Shown here: piece after piece, positions 1 through 4,358 of the stretch
Numbering within the stretch: the first letter of the stretch is position 1
Layout: the number at the start of each line of letters is the position of its first letter
Origin: Betaproteobacteria bacterium
GTDB taxonomy: Bacteria > Pseudomonadota > Gammaproteobacteria > Burkholderiales > Burkholderiaceae_C
Direction: 5' to 3'
Length of the DNA stretch: 6,542 nucleotides
Assembly: GCA_947448675.1 (NCBI GenBank)
Contig: CANFOR010000158.1
Span: 1-6,542 of the forward strand
Program-made: the position numbers and the translations under genes
The notes under the pieces: generated by a model
Database searches by the model: none
The model's input: only the letters and a program-made list of their open reading frames with translations
What the model was told of the DNA's origin: nothing

Positions 1-120
1 CAGCGCGGCATGCGCAGTGGCGCCAACACACACCTGCACATTGGCCGCATGGAAAGTGGTGTAGGCTGGTTCCACGCGCAGGTTCAAAACGCCATCAACA
101 CCACACAGGAGACAGCATGA
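1..120 (+). CDS. C-terminal fragment, possibly of a Rieske-type ring-hydroxylating oxygenase alpha subunit
   Basis: Frame 1 is open from the first base to a TGA at 118-120 and gives 39 residues that read as a protein end; the 5' part lies outside the window. The stop overlaps the start of the next gene as ATGA, the usual sign of translational coupling, which is the main reason to believe the frame is real. The fragment opens with QRGMRSG and continues with GRMESGVGWFHAQVQNAI. In alpha subunits of Rieske non-heme iron oxygenases the extreme C-terminus commonly has a QRGL.S element followed by GR, E-x-GV and a final FH before a short helix, so the spacing fits. The identification is an inference from a very short stretch. 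The frame is solid; the family is a suggestion only, and another enzyme family is possible. Confidence 0.5.
   Translation, partial: QRGMRSGANTHLHIGRMESGVGWFHAQVQNAINTTQETA
107..112 (+). promoter_or_regulatory. Shine-Dalgarno AGGAGA for the serine hydrolase gene
   Basis: AGGAGA lies 4 bases before the ATG at 117, inside the last codons of the upstream frame. It is the strongest ribosome binding site in the window and fixes the start of the serine hydrolase at 117. Because it sits within the preceding gene, ribosomes ending there could re-initiate at the overlapping ATGA. Confidence 0.8.
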
Positions 121-1391
121 GCAACACCCCACCAACCTACCCCAAGGCGCAAGACTGCGACGCCGTTCAACTCGGCTGGATGCAGGGCAACCCGCCGCCC
201 ACCGACAAACTGGTGCGCTTTGCTGACATGAGCATGCGTGCCTTTCCGCAGAGCCGCTGGGCCTCGTCGCACTACCGCGAGCTGGTGCCGACCAAAAACA
301 TTGCGCGCGGCGCCTTGCCCGTAGCCGCCCTGCCGCGTGCCGAACGCAAGGACCTCGACGCAGTGGCCTTCACGCCGCGCTCGGGCAGCATGGGCAGCGA
401 CGAGCGCATGACATGGGCCGAGAGCTTGCACGCCAACTACACCGATGGCATTGTGGTACTGCACCAAGGCCGCATCGTCTACGAGCGTTACTTTGGTGCG
501 CTCTCGGCCGAGCTGCCGCACATTGCGTACTCGGTGACCAAGTCTTTTGTCGGCACCATTGCCATGTGTTTGGTGCACGAAGGCCTGCTCGACGAAGCCG
601 CCTTGGTGGCGCACTACGTGCCCGAGCTAGCCCACAGCGCCTTTGGCAATGCCACCATGCGCGAAGTGATGGACATGACCACCGGCCTGCAATACAGCGA
701 GGTCTATACCGACCCCAAAGCTGAAATTTGGGACTATGCCCGCGCGGGTGCTTGGCTGCCCAAACCAACCGACTACAACGGCCCCAACAGCATTTACGAA
801 TACCTGCAAGGCGTCAAACCGCAGGGCCAGCACAACGAGAGTTTTAGCTACAAAACCATCAACACCGAAACCCTGGCTTGGGTCATCAGCCGCATAACGG
901 GCAAGTCGATTGTTGACAACATCCAAGAACGCATTTGGAGTCGCCTGGGGGTGGAGCAAGACGCCTACATCACCATCGACCCTACCGGCACGGCCTTTGG
1001 TGGCGGCGGCCTCAACACCTGCCTGCGCGACCTGGCCCGCTTTGGTTTGATGATGCAAAACAACGGCCAAGCCTGCGGCCAGCAAGTGGTACCCCAGGCC
1101 GTGGTTGAGCGCATTCGTCAAGGCGCGAGCCCACAGCAGTTCACACCGGCGGGCTATGTGACGCTGCCAGGCTGGAGCTACCGCAGCATGTGGTGGGTCT
1201 CGCACAACCCGCATGGGGCTTACATGGCGCGCGGCATCCACGGCCAGGCCATTTACATCGACCCAACGGCCGAGATGGTGATTGCGCGTTACGCCTCGCA
1301 CCACATCGCGGGCAATATGGGCATCGACCCCGAGTCGATCCCAGCCTACCACGCCATGGCCTTGCACTTGATGGCCCACCCCGCGCCTTAA
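117..1391 (+). CDS. Serine hydrolase, class C beta-lactamase / NylB-like family
   Basis: The 424-residue product belongs to the penicillin-binding-protein-like serine hydrolases (COG1680, Pfam Beta-lactamase). The nucleophile motif S-x-x-K is SVTK at residues 139-142, in the context HIAYSVTKSFVG. The second catalytic element is Tyr245 in FSYKTINTETLAW, which resembles the Tyr region of 6-aminohexanoate-dimer hydrolase (NylB) and EstB-type esterases more than the YAN of true AmpC enzymes. The third element is probably GIHGQ at 373-377, followed by IYIDP, where KTG stands in beta-lactamases. There is no signal peptide or membrane segment, so it should be cytoplasmic, unlike AmpC. These enzymes hydrolyse esters or amides; the substrate cannot be read from sequence. 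The ~100 residues before the core are typical of the NylB-like branch. The ATG at 117 has a good AGGAGA and overlaps the upstream stop, so the two genes are likely co-expressed. Antibiotic resistance is not implied. Confidence 0.9.
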   Translation: MSNTPPTYPKAQDCDAVQLGWMQGNPPPTDKLVRFADMSMRAFPQSRWASSHYRELVPTKNIARGALPVAALPRAERKDLDAVAFTPRSGSMGSDERMTWAESLHANYTDGIVVLHQGRIVYERYFGALSAELPHIAYSVTKSFVGTIAMCLVHEGLLDEAALVAHYVPELAHSAFGNATMREVMDMTTGLQYSEVYTDPKAEIWDYARAGAWLPKPTDYNGPNSIYEYLQGVKPQGQHNESFSYKTINTETLAWVISRITGKSIVDNIQERIWSRLGVEQDAYITIDPTGTAFGGGGLNTCLRDLARFGLMMQNNGQACGQQVVPQAVVERIRQGASPQQFTPAGYVTLPGWSYRSMWWVSHNPHGAYMARGIHGQAIYIDPTAEMVIARYASHHIAGNMGIDPESIPAYHAMALHLMAHPAP

Positions 1392-1424
1392 ACCGCCGCC
1401 TAAACCGCAGCCTCAACAGCCCCC
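1389..1424 (+). repeat. Three degenerate 12-bp tandem copies filling the gap before gspA
   Basis: TAAACCGCCGCC (1389-1400) is followed immediately by TAAACCGCAGCC (1401-1412, one mismatch) and a more worn TCAACAGCCCCC (1413-1424, about nine of twelve matches). The first copy starts with the stop codon of the serine hydrolase, so the second provides an in-frame back-up TAA. The copies occupy nearly all of the 36-base gap to gspA. This looks like slippage or small duplication rather than a regulatory site, and no good Shine-Dalgarno is left in front of gspA. Confidence 0.6.
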
Positions 1425-1427
1425 TGC

Positions 1428-2474
1428 ATGTACGCCCAGCATTTCGGTCTGAAGCAAGACCCGTTTTCCATCGCGCCCGACCCGCACTACCTCTACATGA
1501 GTGAGCGCCATCGCGAAGCCTTGGCGCATTTGCTCTACGGGGCCGACGCTGGCGGCGGTGGTTTTGTGTTGCTCACGGGCGAAATTGGTGCGGGCAAAAC
1601 CACGGTCTGCCGCTGCTTCTTAGAACAGGTGCCCGCGCATTGCAAGGTGGCCTATATCTTCAACCCCAAGCTCAGCGTGGTCGAGCTGTTGCAGTCGGTA
1701 TGCCAAGAGTTTCAAATACCCATTGCGCAAGCAGCGCCCAGCGTGAAGGAATGCATCGACCCCCTCAACGCCTACCTGCTGGCCAGCCATGCGGCGGGGC
1801 ACAACAATGTGCTCATCATCGACGAAGCGCAAAACCTGAGCGCTGAGCTGCTGGAGCAATTGCGCCTGCTCACCAACCTGGAAACCAATGAGCGCAAGCT
1901 GCTGCAAATTGTGCTCATCGGCCAGCCCGAGCTGCAAGCCATGCTGCGCCGCCCTGAGCTAGAGCAGCTGGCCCAGCGCGTGGTGGCGCGCTTTCATTTG
2001 GGTGCGCTCAACGCCAGCGAGACCACGCAGTACATTGCCCACCGCATGGCCATTGCCGGCCACAACGGCGTGCTGCCCTGGAGCCAAGCTGCGCTGCGCC
2101 GAGTGCATAGCATGAGCCGCGGCGTGCCCCGGCGCATCAACCTATTGTGTGGCCGCAGCCTGCTGGGGGCCTATGCGCAGGGCCAGCGCAGCGTGGGAAA
2201 GGCCGTGGTAGAGCAAGCCGCCCGTGAGGTATTTGACGAGCCCGGTTTGGCCCGCCGTATGCCCCCCGCCCTGCGCTGGTTGGCACTGGCCCTGGGCGCG
2301 CTGGCGCTGCTGGCCTTGTTGGCCGTGTTGTGGCAGCAGGGCTTGGCACGCCGTGCAAGCAGCGCACCACCCGTGCCAGTCGCGCCTGCCACCCCTGGGC
2401 CAACGGCCAAGTCCATTGCCAAGCCGACGCCCCCCGCTGCAGCCAACGCGGTCCCACCCGCTCCACCCCACTGA
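1428..2474 (+). CDS. gspA: GspA/ExeA-like AAA+ ATPase, type II secretion assembly
   Basis: The product has 348 residues and starts with the family signature MYAQHFGLKQDPFSIAPDP, which fixes the start at 1428 despite a poor ribosome binding site. Walker A is GEIGAGKTT (51-59, Lys57) and Walker B is VLIIDEAQ (128-135, Asp132/Glu133). IVLIGQPEL (161-169) is the sensor 1 region and SRGVPRRINLLC (230-241) the sensor 2 region. A single hydrophobic segment spans about 283-304 and is followed by a 44-residue Ala/Pro-rich tail, presumably periplasmic. In Aeromonas, ExeA with ExeB hydrolyses ATP, binds peptidoglycan and lets the secretin ExeD multimerise in the outer membrane. Aeromonas ExeA is about 550 residues and carries a peptidoglycan-binding domain after the membrane segment; this protein ends before such a domain. 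The gspB-like gene 10 bases downstream supports GspA over the related MshM or PEP-CTERM-associated ATPases. Confidence 0.88.
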   Translation: MYAQHFGLKQDPFSIAPDPHYLYMSERHREALAHLLYGADAGGGGFVLLTGEIGAGKTTVCRCFLEQVPAHCKVAYIFNPKLSVVELLQSVCQEFQIPIAQAAPSVKECIDPLNAYLLASHAAGHNNVLIIDEAQNLSAELLEQLRLLTNLETNERKLLQIVLIGQPELQAMLRRPELEQLAQRVVARFHLGALNASETTQYIAHRMAIAGHNGVLPWSQAALRRVHSMSRGVPRRINLLCGRSLLGAYAQGQRSVGKAVVEQAAREVFDEPGLARRMPPALRWLALALGALALLALLAVLWQQGLARRASSAPPVPVAPATPGPTAKSIAKPTPPAAANAVPPAPPH

Positions 2475-2484
2475 GCCGCCCGCT

Positions 2485-3144
2485 ATGTCCTACGTTCTTG
2501 ATGCTTTAAAACGCGCCAACGCCGAGCGCGAACGCCACAGTGGCGCGGTGCCCGGCTTAGCGGCGCAGACCACCGCCTTCGCCCCCCGCGCGCGCCGCGC
2601 GCAGTGGCTGCGCTGGGCCTTGCTGGCGGTGCTGAATGTGGTAGTACTCGGGCTGCTTGGGCTGCTGCTGTGGCGCTGGACTGCGGCTGTGCCTGCAACA
2701 ACAACGGCCACCGCACCCACACCGCCCGTCAGCGTGCTACCCGCCGCAACTCCAGCAGCCAGCAGCGCCGCGCAGAGCCTGGCAGCAAAGGCGCAAGCAA
2801 CAGCCGCAAAGCCGCCTACAGCCACGGTCATCGCTTCCAGCAGCAAAGCCAAACCAACGCCTGCAAGCGCTTCAGCACCTACCCCCAGCACCGCCTCTGC
2901 ATCAGCCCCAAGCAGCCGCACCCCCACCCTGAACGAGTTGCCCGAGAGCCTGCGCGGTGCCTTGCCTAAACTGGTCGTGAATGCCGCCCTGTATTCGGGC
3001 AATGCTACCGAGCGTTTGCTCATCATCAATGGCCAGCCGCAGCATGAAGGCGACACACTGGCACCCGAGCTGCTGCTGGAGCGCATTGACGCGCAGTCGG
3101 CGGTGCTGCGCTTTCGCGGAACTGCGTTTTCCCTCACTTTTTAG
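2485..3144 (+). CDS. gspB: GspB-like type II secretion assembly protein
   Basis: The product has 219 residues. The start at 2485 is chosen because MSYVLDALKRANAERER is the conserved cytoplasmic N-terminus of the GspB family; the frame stays open upstream, but that stretch only shadows the gspA tail. A transmembrane segment lies at about 41-65. A low-complexity Ala/Pro/Ser/Thr linker runs from about 66 to 146 and would reach through the periplasm. The folded C-terminal T2SSB domain follows at about 148-219, with LPKLVVNAALYSGN, LLIINGQPQHEGD and a final LRFRGTAFSLTF. This family partners GspA and is thought to help place the secretin in the outer membrane. It begins 10 bases after gspA and is almost certainly co-transcribed with it. 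No strong Shine-Dalgarno is visible, which suggests translation coupled to gspA. The linker will be poorly conserved even between close species. Confidence 0.87.
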   Translation: MSYVLDALKRANAERERHSGAVPGLAAQTTAFAPRARRAQWLRWALLAVLNVVVLGLLGLLLWRWTAAVPATTTATAPTPPVSVLPAATPAASSAAQSLAAKAQATAAKPPTATVIASSSKAKPTPASASAPTPSTASASAPSSRTPTLNELPESLRGALPKLVVNAALYSGNATERLLIINGQPQHEGDTLAPELLLERIDAQSAVLRFRGTAFSLTF

Positions 3145-3204
3145 AGTTAAAAGTGGCTACAAGGCGCGCAGAATATGCGTAAGCAGCTATTTTTTTAATA
3201 GCAA
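3145..3204. repeat. Comamonadaceae-type intergenic palindromic repeat
   Basis: Directly after the gspB stop lies a ~60-base element with an ordered layout: AGTTAAAAGTGGCT, then a hairpin CGCA-gaata-TGCG (3167-3179), then AAGCA, then a perfect 6-bp hairpin GCTATT-ttttt-AATAGC (3186-3202). The layout AAAA..GGCT, a GCGC/GCG palindrome, AGCAGCTAT and an AT-rich core matches, from memory, an abundant intergenic repeat in Acidovorax, Rhodoferax and relatives, whose core is often GCTAT(A/T-rich)ATAGC. Being AT-rich in GC-rich DNA and placed against a stop codon, it may end or stabilise the gspAB transcript. The hairpins are seen; the family membership is recalled and unchecked. The outer limits are approximate. 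Confidence 0.6.
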
Positions 3205-3290
3205 GTTATTTCTACCAGGGCCGCGCCGAGGGTCTTCGCGCATTGCCGCTGTGCCTGCTGCGTGCTAGGCTTTGCAGGTGCTTCGCACAA

Positions 3291-3334
3291 GTTGGCGGCA
3301 CAGGTTTGCCAACCACAAGGCACCCACTTGGTTG
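3291..3334 (+). promoter_or_regulatory. Possible switchable leader: two mutually exclusive hairpins before the GlcG-like gene
   Basis: GTTGGC (3291-3296) can pair with GCCAAC (3308-3313), giving a 6-bp stem with an 11-base loop. The same downstream arm can instead pair further on: CAACC (3310-3314) with GGTTG (3330-3334), extended after a 2-base bulge by AAG (3317-3319) with CTT (3327-3329). Only one of the two can form at a time. A pyrimidine-rich stretch with TTTTT-like runs follows (3337-3355), and the gene starts at 3371. This resembles an attenuator layout, but the stems are short and such pairs arise by chance in GC-rich DNA. No known riboswitch class is recognised. Confidence 0.25.
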
Positions 3335-3357
3335 ACCCTCTTATTCCTCTTTTTCAC

Positions 3358-3363
3358 AGAAAG
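3358..3363 (+). promoter_or_regulatory. Ribosome binding site AGAAAG for the GlcG-like gene
   Basis: AGAAAG lies 7 bases before the ATG at 3371. This spacing, plus the signal peptide that begins exactly at this ATG, decides for 3371 over the in-frame ATG at 3272, whose extra 33 residues would precede the signal peptide and look like untranslated sequence. Confidence 0.55.
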
Positions 3364-3370
3364 CATTGCC

Positions 3371-3871
3371 ATGAACCACCCTCTCATCTCCCGTGCTTTG
3401 ACCAGCTTACTGGGCGCTGCAGCGCTGTGCATCAGCCTGGGCGCAGCCCAAGCCCAGGTGCCGCAATACGGCAGCAACGTCACCCTCGACCAAGCGCACA
3501 AAATTGTGGCCGGGGCCGCAGCCGAAGCACGCAAACAGGCCCTGCCCATGGCCATTGCGGTGGTCGACACGGCGGGAATGCTGGTGGCTTTTGAGCGCAT
3601 GGACAACACCCAAACCGGCAGCATCGGCGTCTCGCAAGACAAAGCCGTTTCCGCTGCCATGTACCGCCGCCCCACCAAGGTCTTTCAAGACGTGGTGGCC
3701 GCTGGCGGCGCGGGCCTGCGCGTGCTGACTCTGCGCAATGCCAATGCGGTAGAAGGCGGCATTCCTTTGGTAGTGGACGGCAAGATCATCGGCGCGATTG
3801 GCGTCTCGGGTGGCTCGGCTGAGCAAGACGGCTCGGTGGCCAAAGCCGGTGTAGACGCCCTGGGCAAGTAG
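3371..3871 (+). CDS. Exported GlcG/HbpS-like protein (DUF336), possible heme binder
   Basis: The 166-residue product has a typical Sec signal peptide: one positive charge early, a hydrophobic core (about 10-24) and a likely signal peptidase I site at AQA before Gln29. The rest is one Haem_degrading (formerly DUF336, GlcG/HbpS) domain, with LTL-like helix start VTLDQAHKIVAGAAAEA, the strand AIAVVDTAGMLVAFERMD (61-78), SQDKAVSAAMYRRPT, and the family signature GGIPLVVDGKIIGAIGVSG (129-147). HbpS of Streptomyces binds heme outside the cell; other members lie in glycolate or diol operons with unclear roles, so heme binding here is family inference. The signal peptide places it in the periplasm. 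It has its own leader and ribosome binding site and is followed after 3 bases by the DUF1801 gene, probably on the same transcript. Length is normal for an exported member. Confidence 0.85.
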   Translation: MNHPLISRALTSLLGAAALCISLGAAQAQVPQYGSNVTLDQAHKIVAGAAAEARKQALPMAIAVVDTAGMLVAFERMDNTQTGSIGVSQDKAVSAAMYRRPTKVFQDVVAAGGAGLRVLTLRNANAVEGGIPLVVDGKIIGAIGVSGGSAEQDGSVAKAGVDALGK

Positions 3872-3874
3872 CCC

Positions 3875-4312
3875 ATGCCCAAAGCAGCCGCAAGCAAAGA
3901 ACAGGCTGCGAATGCAGGCCCATCGGCCAGCGAACACATCACGCAACGCATTGCCGAGCTTGCCGACTGGCGCGGGCCCGTTCTGGCGCACATGCGCCAG
4001 CTCATCTTGGCTGCCGACCTCGAGGTGATCGAAGAGTGGAAGTGGATGGGCACGCCAGTGTGGTCGCATGCTGGCATCCTCTGTACCGGCGAGTCGTACA
4101 AAGACAAAGTCAAACTCACCTTTGCCAAGGGTGCGTTTTTGCCCGACCCGACCCAGCTTTTCAACGCCAGCCTAGAGGGCAATCTGCGCCGCGCGATCGA
4201 TATTGTTGAAGGCCAGCACGTCAACCCCGCAGCTTTTGCCACGCTGGTGCAGCAAGCAATTGCCTTCAACTTGGCAAGCAAGGCCAAGAGCGCCAAGAAA
4301 GCGAAAACCTAG
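3875..4312 (+). CDS. DUF1801 (YdhG-like) family protein
   Basis: The 145-residue product is a small cytoplasmic protein without signal peptide or membrane segment. It has a polar, Ala-rich lead of about 20 residues, a helical part (21-48), and the family core EEWKWMGTPVWSHAGILC (53-70) followed by DKVKLTFAKGAFLPDP (77-92). The order I..AADLEVIEEWKW.G.PVW, a central strand pair, and a KLTF..GA.L.DP element identifies DUF1801 (PF08818), which shares the YdhG/YjbR/CyaY-like fold. No biochemical role is established for the family that I can name. The C-terminus is Lys/Ala-rich (KAKSAKKAKT), which could bind nucleic acid or be mere tail. The gene starts 3 bases after the GlcG-like stop without a clear Shine-Dalgarno, so translational coupling is likely. 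One protein is exported and the other not, so a direct complex is unlikely. Confidence 0.82.
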   Translation: MPKAAASKEQAANAGPSASEHITQRIAELADWRGPVLAHMRQLILAADLEVIEEWKWMGTPVWSHAGILCTGESYKDKVKLTFAKGAFLPDPTQLFNASLEGNLRRAIDIVEGQHVNPAAFATLVQQAIAFNLASKAKSAKKAKT

Positions 4313-4334
4313 CTTCAGGCCCAGCTTCCTAACT

Positions 4335-4358
4335 CAGCGCCTTAGTTTGAAGGCTCTG
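4335..4358. terminator. Weak hairpin at the convergent gene ends
   Basis: GCCTT (4339-4343) pairs with AAGGC (4350-4354), and after one mismatch CAG (4335-4337) pairs with CTG (4356-4358), giving 5+3 bp around a 6-base loop. It straddles the ligA stop codon between the convergent DUF1801 and ligA genes. Neither strand shows a T-run right after the stem, so a classical intrinsic terminator is not supported; it may only mark an RNA 3' end. Confidence 0.22.

Noticed and set aside
84..614. Long minus-strand open frame opposite the serine hydrolase
   Set aside because: It lies opposite a gene with clear catalytic motifs, has no recognisable domain, and such antisense frames are common in GC-rich coding DNA.
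627..1379. Minus-strand open frame of 250 codons opposite the serine hydrolase
   Set aside because: It is a shadow created by codon bias; the product is low-complexity, with no family signature and no ribosome binding site.
117..1391. Antibiotic-resistance beta-lactamase
   Set aside because: There is no signal peptide, and the second and third motifs do not match YAN and KTG; the NylB/esterase-like branch fits better.
2224..2484. Upstream extension of the gspB frame, or a GspA-GspB frameshift fusion
   Set aside because: The 87 extra residues are Trp/Cys/Pro-rich shadow of the GspA tail, the family N-terminus begins at 2485, and no slippery site is seen near the gspA stop.
2490..3137. Minus-strand open frame of 215 codons opposite gspB
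   Set aside because: It mirrors the repetitive Ala/Ser/Pro linker of GspB and ends and starts within the gspB bounds; nothing supports translation.
3332..3337. TTGACC as a -35 promoter box
   Set aside because: No acceptable -10 hexamer lies 16-18 bases downstream; the sequence there runs into the ribosome binding site.
3272..3370. Earlier ATG for the GlcG-like protein
   Set aside because: It would put 33 unlikely residues before a textbook signal peptide and has no better ribosome binding site than the ATG at 3371.
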